From: SVTX01 sp045638125
Lineage (GTDB): Bacteria; Bacillota; Clostridia; Oscillospirales; CAG-272
Direction of reading: 5' to 3'
DNA: 27,108 nt
Assembly (NCBI GenBank): GCA_045638125.1
Contig: JAZUAS010000124.1
Span: forward strand, 1 to 27,108
The notes under the pieces were generated by a model that saw only the letters and a program-made list of their open reading frames with translations, made no database searches and was not told the origin of the DNA. Positions 6,819 through 15,353 of this stretch are shown here, piece after piece. A program made the position numbers and the translations under genes. The stretch's first letter is position 1. The number at the start of each line of letters is the position of its first letter.

Positions 6819-7658
6819 ATGACGGATATTAACGCTTACAAGGGAATAAATATTGCCGAGAGACTTCACGGCACCCAAAGAGAGTTGTACGAAACGGCAT
6901 GGAGCTGTATGCACTCCTTGTGGGGGGATAACGTAGAGTTTCAAAGGCTTTCCGAGCAGATATTGCTTTGTCCGGAAACCGAGAGCTATCTCTATCCAAC
7001 CGAGGCGCCCGTGGTAAAATACGTTCGAGGCACGAGACCTATTCTTGACAAAATAGGCGACGAAATATGCAAGGGACTTACCACCGACAGGGAAAAGGTG
7101 CTTGCTATTCTTCGCTATATCCGGGATATGCACGAAAAGGTTGGCGGCGCAGATTACTTTTATGGCGGCACCGAGGAGGAGCTGATCAAAAAGAGCGAGT
7201 GGTTCTGCGAGCGAGTGTCACGAGTTATGGTCGGGCTCTGCGAAACTCAGGGAATTGCGGGGCGTATCGTATATCACGTGGCGGCAGGGCACGTTACCTG
7301 CGAGATCTATCTGGAGGGCGGCTGGGCGTATTTTGACCCCAGATGCGGAATGTTCTGCGTTGACGAAAACGACCGATTTATGTCGGTGGACGACATCGTC
7401 CGTGACAGAGACGCTATATACCGTCAGCCTCGGTGGGTGACCGACTATCATGCCAAATACTGGAGCCTTGATTACCGTCAGCACAGAAATTATCATTTTT
7501 GCTTCAGTCCTTACGAATTGCAGTGCATTGGAGACTATTCGCTTGCCGATGCCGATCGGTACAATTTTGAATGGGTAAAGCCATACGGTGGCAGTGGAAA
7601 TGAGCGCACCGTACAGAATAGATACGAAGAGCTGGGACTCATGGTGCTGGTTCGATAA
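6819..7658 (+). CDS. Transglutaminase-like cysteine-protease-fold protein
   Basis: A 279-aa soluble protein without signal peptide or membrane segment. The transglutaminase-core pattern is present: Cys130 in EWFCERVSRVMVGLCETQGI, His158 in GHVTCEIY and Asp173 in YFDP, spaced as in the Cys-His-Asp triad of that superfamily. Bacterial members are mostly proteases, amidases or cross-linking enzymes, and the substrate cannot be read from the sequence. The C-terminal 90 residues, rich in Tyr and aromatic residues, match nothing I recognise. It has its own promoter, a good ribosome binding site and a terminator after it, so it is a single-gene unit between spoIIE and glnN. Its cytosolic location is unusual for a transglutaminase-like protein in a Gram-positive. 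Confidence 0.75.
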   Translation: MTDINAYKGINIAERLHGTQRELYETAWSCMHSLWGDNVEFQRLSEQILLCPETESYLYPTEAPVVKYVRGTRPILDKIGDEICKGLTTDREKVLAILRYIRDMHEKVGGADYFYGGTEEELIKKSEWFCERVSRVMVGLCETQGIAGRIVYHVAAGHVTCEIYLEGGWAYFDPRCGMFCVDENDRFMSVDDIVRDRDAIYRQPRWVTDYHAKYWSLDYRQHRNYHFCFSPYELQCIGDYSLADADRYNFEWVKPYGGSGNERTVQNRYEELGLMVLVR

Positions 7659-7668
7659 ATCAACTTGG

Positions 7669-7700
7669 AAAAACCTCTTGTAAAAAGAGGTTTTTCTTCT
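7669..7700 (+). terminator. Terminator after the transglutaminase-like gene
   Basis: AAAAACCTCTT (7669-7679) pairs with AAGAGGTTTTT (7685-7695) around GTAAA, followed by CTTCTTTT. Confidence 0.88.
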
Positions 7701-7706
7701 TTTCAC

Positions 7707-7735
7707 TTGACAAAATTTTCTCTTGGCGGTATAAT
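7707..7735 (+). promoter_or_regulatory. Consensus sigma-A promoter of glnN
   Basis: Perfect TTGACA (7707-7712) and TATAAT (7730-7735) with a 17-bp spacer. AAAGGAG lies at 7762-7768, 8 nt before the start. Strong boxes suit a highly expressed nitrogen-assimilation enzyme. Confidence 0.88.
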
Positions 7736-7776
7736 ATAAAATGAGATAATATTTTTACTCCAAAGGAGCATCAAAA

Positions 7777-9882
7777 ATGACAAACATTCCCGAAATATTC
7801 GGTTGTATGGTATTCAACGACGCGGTTATGCGCCAGAGATTGCCAAAGGACGTTTACAAGTCCTTGACAGAGACCATTCAGACCGGCAAGATGATAGACG
7901 TTTCTATTGCTAACGTTGTGGCAAATGCTATGAAAGACTGGGCGACAGAAAAGGGTGCGACTCACTATACCCACTGGTTCCAGCCCCTCACAAGCGTTAC
8001 GGCAGAGAAACACGATTCCTTTATTTCTCCCATTGGTGGAGATAAGGTGGTAATGGAATTTTCGGGCAAGGAGCTTATAAAGGGAGAGAGCCACGCTTCA
8101 TCCTTTCCGTCCGGAGGTCTGCGCAAGACCTGTAACGCAAGAGGATACACCGCTTGGGATCCTTCGTCCTACGCGTTTATAAAAGACGGAACTCTCTACA
8201 TACCCACCGTTTTCTGCTCCTACACGGGAGACGCGCTTGATACTAAAACTCCTCTGCTCCGCTCGATGGACGCTGTCAGCGAGCAGGCGCTCCGTATCCT
8301 TGCTCTTTTTGGCGACACCACAGCTACGAGAGTCAATACGTCCGTGGGAGCTGAACAGGAGTATTTCCTTATAAACAAAGAATATTACGACAAGAGAGAC
8401 GACCTGCTCTACACGGGCAGAACGCTTTTTGGCGCACCCGCTCCCAAGGGTCAGCAGCTTGAGGACCACTACTACGGTCATTTGAAGACCAAGATTGCGG
8501 CATATATGGAGGAGCTTGACCGTGAGCTTTGGAAGCTTGGCATTACGTCCAAGACCAAGCACAACGAGGTCGCTCCCTCACAGCACGAGTTGGCACCCAT
8601 TTTCTCAAACACCAACGTGGCTGTTGACCAGAACCTCGTGATTATGGAAACCATGAAAACGGTTGCAGAACGCCACGGATTGGTTTGTCTGCTTCACGAA
8701 AAGCCTTATGCAGGCATCAACGGTTCGGGTAAGCATAACAACTGGTCGATAGGTACAGACACGGGCAAAAATCTTTTGAATCCCGGCAAAAATCCTGCGT
8801 CAAACACACAGTTTTTGATATTCCTTGCTGCGGTCATTAAAGCGGTGGACGACTATCAGGATCTTATCCGTCTTTCTGCGGCGACCCCCGGAAACGATCA
8901 CCGTCTCGGTGCTGACGAAGCGCCCCCTGCCATTGTTTCGATCTTCCTCGGCGACGAGCTTGAGGAGCTTATCGACGCTATTGCCGACGATTCCGACTAC
9001 ATAGACAAGGCTAAAAAGACTATGGATCTGGGTGTGCCCAGTGTTCCGACCTTCCGTTACGACTCCACCGACCGTAACCGCACCTCGCCCTTTGCATTCA
9101 CGGGTAACAAGTTCGAGTTCAGAATGGTCGGATCTTCCCAGAATATAGCGATGGCAAACGTTATGATAAATACCGCCGTCGCCAAGGTCTGCAAGGATTT
9201 TGCAAATGAGCTTGAAGGCTCAAATGACATCGAAAATGCCGCAAAGGCTCTTATTAAAAAGACGTTTAAGGAGCATCGCCGAATCATATTCAGCGGAAAC
9301 GGATATTCCTCCAAGTGGCCCATTGAGGCGGAGAAGAGAGGTCTGCTCAACATCAAAACCAGCGTTGATGCTTTCTCCTGCTTGACCAAGCAGAAGAATA
9401 TCGACCTCTTTACCGAGTTCGGAGTTATGAGCGAGGTCGAGCTTCGCGCAAGAGAGGATATTCTTTGCGAGAACTACTCCAAGGTTATAGACATTGAGGC
9501 TAAAACCATGGTTGATATAGCAAACAAGAAGATAATCCCCGCAGTTGAGGAATATATAGGTCAGCTTGCCGAGATCGCAAATAATAAGATTAAGATTCTT
9601 GACAATGCAAGCGGTGCTCACCTTGAAAAGACCATTATTTTGAAGCTCTCCTCGCTTAATTCCAAGGCTTACGAGCTTGCGGACAAGCTTGCTGCCGCAG
9701 CAAATTCCGCGTATGCAGAGAGAGCAAAGACCCGCAAGTATATGGACTCTGCTCTGGCATATAAGAACAACGTGATTCCGCTTATGACAAAGCTCCGTGA
9801 AACGGTAGACGAGATGGAGGGTATCGTTCCCTCAAAGCTCTGGCCTCTGCCGTCCTACGGTGAGATGACAATGAAGCAGTAA
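7777..9882 (+). CDS. glnN: Type III glutamine synthetase
   Basis: It makes glutamine from glutamate, ammonia and ATP. The 701-aa length, far above the roughly 450 aa of GSI, and the motifs fit the dodecameric GSIII family of Bacteroides, Clostridia and cyanobacteria. The N-terminus carries the GSIII-specific domain (about 1-180, with GGLRKTCNARGYTAWDP). The ATP-grasp-like catalytic core follows, with VGAEQEYFLI, KHNEVAPSQHELAP, the ammonia/glutamate-site region NGSGKHNNWSIG and the RLGADEAPPA segment. A long helical C-terminal region (about 510-690) is also typical. It is monocistronic with its own promoter and terminator. No GlnR box was recognised. Confidence 0.96.
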   Translation: MTNIPEIFGCMVFNDAVMRQRLPKDVYKSLTETIQTGKMIDVSIANVVANAMKDWATEKGATHYTHWFQPLTSVTAEKHDSFISPIGGDKVVMEFSGKELIKGESHASSFPSGGLRKTCNARGYTAWDPSSYAFIKDGTLYIPTVFCSYTGDALDTKTPLLRSMDAVSEQALRILALFGDTTATRVNTSVGAEQEYFLINKEYYDKRDDLLYTGRTLFGAPAPKGQQLEDHYYGHLKTKIAAYMEELDRELWKLGITSKTKHNEVAPSQHELAPIFSNTNVAVDQNLVIMETMKTVAERHGLVCLLHEKPYAGINGSGKHNNWSIGTDTGKNLLNPGKNPASNTQFLIFLAAVIKAVDDYQDLIRLSAATPGNDHRLGADEAPPAIVSIFLGDELEELIDAIADDSDYIDKAKKTMDLGVPSVPTFRYDSTDRNRTSPFAFTGNKFEFRMVGSSQNIAMANVMINTAVAKVCKDFANELEGSNDIENAAKALIKKTFKEHRRIIFSGNGYSSKWPIEAEKRGLLNIKTSVDAFSCLTKQKNIDLFTEFGVMSEVELRAREDILCENYSKVIDIEAKTMVDIANKKIIPAVEEYIGQLAEIANNKIKILDNASGAHLEKTIILKLSSLNSKAYELADKLAAAANSAYAERAKTRKYMDSALAYKNNVIPLMTKLRETVDEMEGIVPSKLWPLPSYGEMTMKQ

Positions 9883-9892
9883 AAAAACAAAC

Positions 9893-9937
9893 AAGCAACG
9901 GCACTCTGTATTATAGCAGGTTGCCGTTGCTTATTTT
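9893..9937. terminator. Terminator between glnN and the MATE gene
   Basis: AAGCAACGGCA (9893-9903) pairs with TGCCGTTGCTT (9922-9932), followed by ATTTT. The A-rich left flank (AAAAAAACAAAC) allows function on the minus strand too, which also ends the ABC-ABC-MATE operon. Confidence 0.85.
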
Positions 9938-9947
9938 ATACAATTTA

Positions 9948-11357
9948 TTAACTTCTGAATTCTTCCAGAGCGCGTTTTCCGACTTCGGTTACGGGCTTTA
10001 TCCATTTGCCTGAGCGCCAATACATCAAGAAAATTATTGCCTTTGGAATGTCCTCACAAAGATACATTACAGCATAGACCGCAAGGAAGGGGAGGCCCCA
10101 TACGTTAGCCGCAAGGAATGTCATGGGCAGGGAGAAGCACCAAAGCGCTCCTATCTCTGTTAGCATTGCCATAAGCGTGTCTCCGCCGGGGCGAAGGATG
10201 CCTACCACCAAAAGGTAGGGGATATTTCTCATTATCATCCATGCCGCGAAAATGACAAGCACCCATTGGGCTGTCTCGATGGTGTATTCCGAAATGTTTG
10301 CGCCGAAGTTAAATATCGATACTAACGGAGATCGGAAGATGATTATAATACTGCCGATAAGAGCAGAAAGCATAGGGAAGACGATAAGGAATCGCTTTGA
10401 ATCGCGTATTCCCTCGCGGATCTGTCCCGAACCTATGGACTTGCCCATTATAACACAGCAAGCGTTGCAAAGTCCCCAGAAAAAGCACATAGCAAAGCTT
10501 TCAAACGTTCGCACGATGGTAATAGCCGCGTATTCCTGATGTCCGATATTTGAGAAAATGACGTTATAGGAAACTGTACCCAATCCCCACATAGTTTCGT
10601 TGGCAATAACGGGAGCCGCCTTTTTGAAGAACTCCACCACGTCGACGAGCTTAAAGGAGAGATATTCCTTTATGGGGGCGACGAGTATGTTCTTTCTCGC
10701 TATCGAAATGACGATAATAAGAATGGTGTTGATCCACATGGCAATAACGGTAGCTATCGCCGCGCCTGCAACTCCAAGCCCTGCAGGGAAGATAAGAACG
10801 TAGTTCAAGATTGCGTTTGCAAGAGCGGAGATGATAGATGTTGTCATAGGGAGCTTGGGATGCTCCGTAGAGCGAAGAGCGGAGGACAGGAGTAAGTTTA
10901 CTACCATTGCGGGATAAGACAGACACGCGATACGCAGATATTCCGAGCCCTCTTTGATTACCTCGGTATTTTGATTAAAAATGCTGATTATAGATTGAGG
11001 GAAAAAGAGCGCCGCGACGAGAAAGAGCAGAGAGATTCCCAGTCCTGTGGACAGAGCAATTCCCGTAGTCCTGCGTATTCCTTTAAGATTTTTAGTGCCC
11101 CAATATTGGGAGATGAATACTGCCGCTCCGGAGCTGATGCCGAAAAGCACCATGTTTAAAAGCCAGCTCCACTGTCCCGCCATACCCGTAGCGGATAGGG
11201 AAACCTCGCCAAGATTGCTCACCATAAGAGTGTCAACTAGGCTAAAGGATGCCGAAAGCATATTCTGGAGCGCAATCGGCAGTGCCAGCGATAGAGTTGT
11301 TTTCCAAAATCCATTATCCTTGAAGGATAATGGAAGCTTTTTTGTGTTAATATTCAT
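9948..11357 (-). CDS. MATE family efflux transporter
   Basis: A 469-aa polytopic protein with about 12 membrane segments in two related halves, characteristic of the multidrug and toxic compound extrusion family (DinF/NorM-like), which exports cationic compounds in exchange for sodium or protons. Family-typical features are the start FWKTTLSLALPIALQNML with SFSLVDTLMVSNLG, QYWGTKN near residue 90, and the second-half repeat with a similar GLGTVSYNVIFSN. It is the last gene of an operon, 16 bp after the second ABC exporter gene, with only a weak GAAAG ribosome binding site, so translation may depend on the upstream gene. The association suggests a combined drug or metabolite export unit. Confidence 0.92.
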   Translation of the reverse strand: MNINTKKLPLSFKDNGFWKTTLSLALPIALQNMLSASFSLVDTLMVSNLGEVSLSATGMAGQWSWLLNMVLFGISSGAAVFISQYWGTKNLKGIRRTTGIALSTGLGISLLFLVAALFFPQSIISIFNQNTEVIKEGSEYLRIACLSYPAMVVNLLLSSALRSTEHPKLPMTTSIISALANAILNYVLIFPAGLGVAGAAIATVIAMWINTILIIVISIARKNILVAPIKEYLSFKLVDVVEFFKKAAPVIANETMWGLGTVSYNVIFSNIGHQEYAAITIVRTFESFAMCFFWGLCNACCVIMGKSIGSGQIREGIRDSKRFLIVFPMLSALIGSIIIIFRSPLVSIFNFGANISEYTIETAQWVLVIFAAWMIMRNIPYLLVVGILRPGGDTLMAMLTEIGALWCFSLPMTFLAANVWGLPFLAVYAVMYLCEDIPKAIIFLMYWRSGKWIKPVTEVGKRALEEFRS

Positions 11358-11373
11358 TTTATTCTTTCAAAAA

Positions 11374-13266
11374 TTATTTTCCGCCAAGCTGCTCCTTATG
11401 ATATTGGAGTGTGTAGAGGCGATAATAGCTGCCCTTCTTGAGAAGAAGCTCGTTGTGGTTGCCCTGCTCGATGATCTCGCCGTGAGAGAGCACGATAATG
11501 TTATCAGCGTGCTGAATGGTGGAGAGGCGGTGCGCGACCATAAGCATAGTGCCTATGTTCATCATCTTTTCGAGAGAATCTTGAATGAGGATCTCGGTCT
11601 CGGTGTCGATGTTTGCGGTCGCCTCGTCAAGAATCATTACAGCGGGCTTGTGAATTATCGTTCTCGCAAAGCTGATGAGCTGTCTCTGTCCTGCCGAGAA
11701 GTTGTTTCCTCTCTCGCGGACCACCTCGTCAAGTCCGTCCGAGAGCTTGTCTATAAAGCTGTCGGCATTGACGTACTTGCACGCCTCCTTGACCTCCTCG
11801 TCGGTAATGCCGTCGAGACCAAGCGTGATATTGGAGCGTATCGTTCCCGAGAAAAGGAAGACGTCCTGAAGCATCTGACCGAAGTGGCGGCGCAGGGAGC
11901 TGATCTTGATCTTCTTGATATTGATGCCGTCGATAAGGATCTCGCCCTTCTGAATGTCGTAATTTCGGCAGATAAGCGAGAGGATCGTGGTCTTACCCGA
12001 GCCGGTAGAGCCTACGAATGCCACGGTGTCGCCCGCGTTTACCTTGAAGGAGACGTCCTTCAGCACCCATTCGTCGGGAAGATATGAGAACCATACGTTT
12101 CTGAACTCGATGTTGCCCTTAATATGGTCAAGCTCGATAGCGTCAGGCTCGTCCACTACCTCGGGAACTATATCGAATATCTTGTATATCTTCTCGGCAG
12201 ATGCAAAGCACGCCTGCAGGCGGTTAAACTGCTCTGCAAGGTTCTGTATGGGGTTGAAGAACTTGTTGATGTACTGATAGAAGGCAACTATTACGTTGAC
12301 CTCAACGACCTGACCGAGGAATTCCCAGCCCTCAAGCTTTCCTCTCGCTCCGAAATAAAAGAGACAGAGGATAGAGGAGATGTAGAGCATATATACCATG
12401 GGACGGAAGATACCGAAGACGAACATCTGCCCCATCTTTGCCTTGCCGAGCTTCTTGTTTCTCTCGTCGAATTCTTCCTTTTTTCTCGCCTCGCGGTTGA
12501 ATATCTGAATTATCTTCATTCCCGAAAGGTTTTCGGAGAGGAAGATGTTGATATTGGTCGTGCCGTCCTTGACCTGACGGTGAGCGCGGCGGGAGAATTT
12601 ACGGAAAATGACCGTAAAGAGGACTACAAAGGGAACGAAGCAAAGCACTACGAGCGTCAACATATAGTTGAGGAAGAGCATTGCCGCAAGTACGCCGACG
12701 ATGATAAACATATTCTTGATAAGGTTAACAAGAATATTCGTAAAGGTTATCGAGATCGCGTTAGTGTCGTTTGTAACTCTCGTGACCAGAGTTCCCACGG
12801 GAATTTTGTTGAGCTGATCGTGAGAAAGGTTTTCTATGTGGCAGAAAAGATCCTCGCGGATATTGGAAACTATTCGCTGACCTACTTTTTGCAGAATAAT
12901 GGACTGAACGTAGGTGCATATCAAGGATATGAGGAGAATAGCGCCGTAGATTGCAATTTTTGTATAAAGGGCATTTAATTCAAAGCCGCCCTCGGCACCG
13001 ACCATTTCGATAATGTCACCCATAATAATGGGAGAGATGATTTCGTGGGCGATAGAGAAGATCATAAGGATGAGGACGAAAATGAACCATCCGATATAAG
13101 GCTTTGCGTATATGAGCAGACGGCGGACGATCTCCGAGTCTTTCATATCACGCTCAAAGCCGATCGCCTCTTTTTTGTCCTTCATGGTAGCGAAGGCGAT
13201 GATAAATATAGTGGCGAAAACGCTGATGATCGCTCCGACGATCAGAATGGGATAGAATTCGTACAT
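11374..13266 (-). CDS. ABC exporter half-transporter, consensus-site subunit
   Basis: A 630-aa type IV ABC exporter subunit: a transmembrane domain (about residues 50-350) and a nucleotide-binding domain (about 385-620). An extra N-terminal hydrophobic segment (residues 6-27) precedes the usual six helices. Motifs: Walker A GSTGSGKTT (419-427), a non-standard signature FSAGQ (523-527), Walker B with Asp547 and the catalytic Glu548, and H-loop His579. It follows the other half-transporter by one base, with AGGAGG 10 nt before its start, so the two are translationally coupled and presumably form a heterodimer of the BmrCD/TM287-288 kind. The substrate is unknown; such pairs usually export drugs or amphipathic compounds. 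Confidence 0.93.
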   Translation of the reverse strand: MYEFYPILIVGAIISVFATIFIIAFATMKDKKEAIGFERDMKDSEIVRRLLIYAKPYIGWFIFVLILMIFSIAHEIISPIIMGDIIEMVGAEGGFELNALYTKIAIYGAILLISLICTYVQSIILQKVGQRIVSNIREDLFCHIENLSHDQLNKIPVGTLVTRVTNDTNAISITFTNILVNLIKNMFIIVGVLAAMLFLNYMLTLVVLCFVPFVVLFTVIFRKFSRRAHRQVKDGTTNINIFLSENLSGMKIIQIFNREARKKEEFDERNKKLGKAKMGQMFVFGIFRPMVYMLYISSILCLFYFGARGKLEGWEFLGQVVEVNVIVAFYQYINKFFNPIQNLAEQFNRLQACFASAEKIYKIFDIVPEVVDEPDAIELDHIKGNIEFRNVWFSYLPDEWVLKDVSFKVNAGDTVAFVGSTGSGKTTILSLICRNYDIQKGEILIDGINIKKIKISSLRRHFGQMLQDVFLFSGTIRSNITLGLDGITDEEVKEACKYVNADSFIDKLSDGLDEVVRERGNNFSAGQRQLISFARTIIHKPAVMILDEATANIDTETEILIQDSLEKMMNIGTMLMVAHRLSTIQHADNIIVLSHGEIIEQGNHNELLLKKGSYYRLYTLQYHKEQLGGK

Positions 13267-13267
13267 A

Positions 13268-15085
13268 TTATTCTACCTCCTTTCTATTCTCGCTTGTGGT
13301 GGGGGAATCATCTGCGTCGTCAAGCTTTTGCAGATCTACAAGATTCTTGAACTCGGGGCATGACACGTAAAGCTCGGAATAATTACCTACAGCGGTAATC
13401 TTGCCTTCCTCTACGAAGATGATCTTGTCCATCTGTTCAACCGTGCTGACTCTGTGTGCAATAAGAATGGTGGTTTTGCCCGCTCTCATGCTGTGAAGAT
13501 TTTCAAGTATTGCCTTTTCGGTTTTCACGTCAACTGCGGAAACCGAATCGTCAAGAATGAGGATTGGCGCATTTTTCATAAGTGCGCGTGCGATGGAAAT
13601 TCGCTGCTTTTGTCCACCCGAAACCGTAACTCCACGCTCTCCGAGAACGCTCCGGTATTTTTCGGGGAATTCGTCGATATTTTCGTGAACGTCTGCCATT
13701 TTTGCGGCGGAAATAACGTCGTCCATGTTGCCGCCGTCGGTGGCGAAGCTTATATTGTTTTCGATAGTGTCGCTGAAAAGGAAGTTGTCCTGCGGAACGT
13801 AAGCGGCGGCAGCTCTGACCGTCTTGATCGGAATCTCATTAACATCGTGACCGTCGATGAACACCGTGCCGTTGGGAACGTTGTAGGTGCGCAATATAAG
13901 ATCGACTATCGTAGTCTTACCCGAGCCTGTGCGCCCGATAATTCCGACGTTTTCGCCTGCCTTGATCGAGAACGATACGTCGGAGAGAACATCGAACTCG
14001 CCGTCGGGATAGCGGAAGGTGAGATTTTTGAAATCAACGTCTCCGCGAATGTCGGAGATCTCCTGCATTTCGCCTCTGTCAAAGACGTCGGGCTCAGCGT
14101 CAAGCAGCTCGCTGATACGCTTAAGGGACGCCTTGCCCTGAGCGTGCATACCGATAAGCTCGGAGACCGCCATAACAGGCCAGATTATTGCGTTGAAGTA
14201 GCCGATGAACTCAACGAGCTGGGAAGCAGAGAACTGAACGTCGGGATTAAAGACAAGGTAGCCGCCGTATCCCAGAATAACGCAAACCACAGACTCGATA
14301 AAGAGAGTAAGGGCAACGTGAAGAAGAACCGAGAGTTTGGTGTATTCAACGTTTTTATCCTCGTTGTTTTTGCTGAGCTTTTTGAATTCAAGTAGCTCGT
14401 GAGTTTCCTTGACAAACGCCTTGACTACCGCGATTCCCGCAAATGTCTCCTGCGAGAAATCAGAGAGCAGGGAGAAGGCTTCCTGTCTCTTTTCCCATTT
14501 TTGGCTCATGTATTTGCCCACGATGAGCGAGCAGGTGAGAAGCAGAACCATGGGGATCATGCAGAACGCAGCCAGAACGGGGTTCATGCTTACCATTTTG
14601 ATAAGTGCGAGGACTCCGAGAACCACTGCGTCGAAGAACATCATAATTCCCCAACCGAAGCACTCTTGAACGGTATCAAGGTCGTTGGTAAAGAGCGACA
14701 TCATGTTGCCGACCTTGTTGACTTGATAATACTGCTGTGAGAGATCCTTGCAACGGTCAAACATTCTGCCGCGCAGATCGGTCTCAAGCTTAATACCCGC
14801 ACCAAAGAAGCAGACTCTCCACAAAAATCTGCCGAACACCAGCGATACGATAACGAAGAGCATCGGCAAGCAGATCTTGTCAAGAACGTAATTTAAGTCA
14901 AACGTGTAAGCTATACCCGACGCAGAATCGGTTACGAAACCGGTTTCAATACCCTCAATGGCCGCGCCGTAAAGCTCCGGGATGATAAGCTGCATATAGT
15001 CTACTAAAACCAAGGCAAGAATGCCCAAAAGCAGCATAGGTAAGTATTTGAGATAATATCGATTGATGTGTTTTCCAAATATCAA
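13268..15085 (-). CDS. ABC exporter half-transporter, degenerate-site subunit
   Basis: A 605-aa half-transporter with six transmembrane helices (about residues 15-320) and a nucleotide-binding domain (about 345-585). Motifs: Walker A GRTGSGKTT (384-392), canonical signature VSGGQ (488-492), H-loop His544. Walker B reads LILDDS, so Asp513 takes the place of the catalytic Glu. That substitution, with the altered signature of the partner, is the hallmark of the degenerate site in heterodimeric exporters. It is first in a three-gene operon with promoter boxes at 15144-15172 and a GGGAGGG ribosome binding site about 9 nt before the start. Confidence 0.93.
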   Translation of the reverse strand: MIFGKHINRYYLKYLPMLLLGILALVLVDYMQLIIPELYGAAIEGIETGFVTDSASGIAYTFDLNYVLDKICLPMLFVIVSLVFGRFLWRVCFFGAGIKLETDLRGRMFDRCKDLSQQYYQVNKVGNMMSLFTNDLDTVQECFGWGIMMFFDAVVLGVLALIKMVSMNPVLAAFCMIPMVLLLTCSLIVGKYMSQKWEKRQEAFSLLSDFSQETFAGIAVVKAFVKETHELLEFKKLSKNNEDKNVEYTKLSVLLHVALTLFIESVVCVILGYGGYLVFNPDVQFSASQLVEFIGYFNAIIWPVMAVSELIGMHAQGKASLKRISELLDAEPDVFDRGEMQEISDIRGDVDFKNLTFRYPDGEFDVLSDVSFSIKAGENVGIIGRTGSGKTTIVDLILRTYNVPNGTVFIDGHDVNEIPIKTVRAAAAYVPQDNFLFSDTIENNISFATDGGNMDDVISAAKMADVHENIDEFPEKYRSVLGERGVTVSGGQKQRISIARALMKNAPILILDDSVSAVDVKTEKAILENLHSMRAGKTTILIAHRVSTVEQMDKIIFVEEGKITAVGNYSELYVSCPEFKNLVDLQKLDDADDSPTTSENRKEVE

Positions 15086-15143
15086 AATTATCCCTCCCTT
15101 TATTTCAAATTTGCTGAATTTTTACCTAAATCAGATAAAATTC

Positions 15144-15172
15144 ATTTTAGCACACCGAGATGTGTTTGTCAA
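15144..15172 (-). promoter_or_regulatory. Promoter with dyad operator for the efflux operon
   Basis: On the minus strand TTGACA (15172-15167) and TAAAAT (15149-15144) are 17 bp apart. The spacer contains the dyad CACA-ccgaga-TGTG (15151-15164), well placed for a repressor, as expected for an inducible efflux operon. No regulator gene is adjacent. Confidence 0.65.
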
Positions 15173-15304
15173 TATATTTTATATATATTTATACAATTAA
15201 AAGTAGAATTTTGAAAAGTGCCGCGATTTGGAAAGTTTTTGGCTTAAAAAACGGCGCTTTCCGCAGAGGGCTTTGCATTGTTCAAAATCACTATACAAAA
15301 AATG
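15173..15304. other. Non-coding spacer between two minus-strand operons
   Basis: This AT-rich stretch between the efflux promoter and the terminator of the glycan operon shows no frame with a plausible ribosome binding site. A weak inverted repeat GGAAAG/CTTTCC (about 15230-15262) is the only structure I see. Confidence 0.4.
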
Positions 15305-15335
15305 AAGCTCCGCGAAGATTAGCTTTGCGGAGCTT
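15297..15335 (-). terminator. Terminator of the permease-GH2/GH20 operon
   Basis: AAGCTCCGC (15305-15313) pairs with GCGGAGCTT (15327-15335). Read on the minus strand, the hairpin is followed by CATTTTTTG, a proper T-run, about 20 bp beyond the GH20 stop codon. Confidence 0.85.
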
Positions 15336-15353
15336 TAAGTTGATTAAATTCAA

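Noticed and set aside
11047..14740. Long plus-strand open frames (up to 346 codons) across the ABC-MATE operon
   Set aside because: They lie antisense to three clearly homologous transporter genes, have no family features and no ribosome binding site in context, and are explained by codon bias of the real genes.
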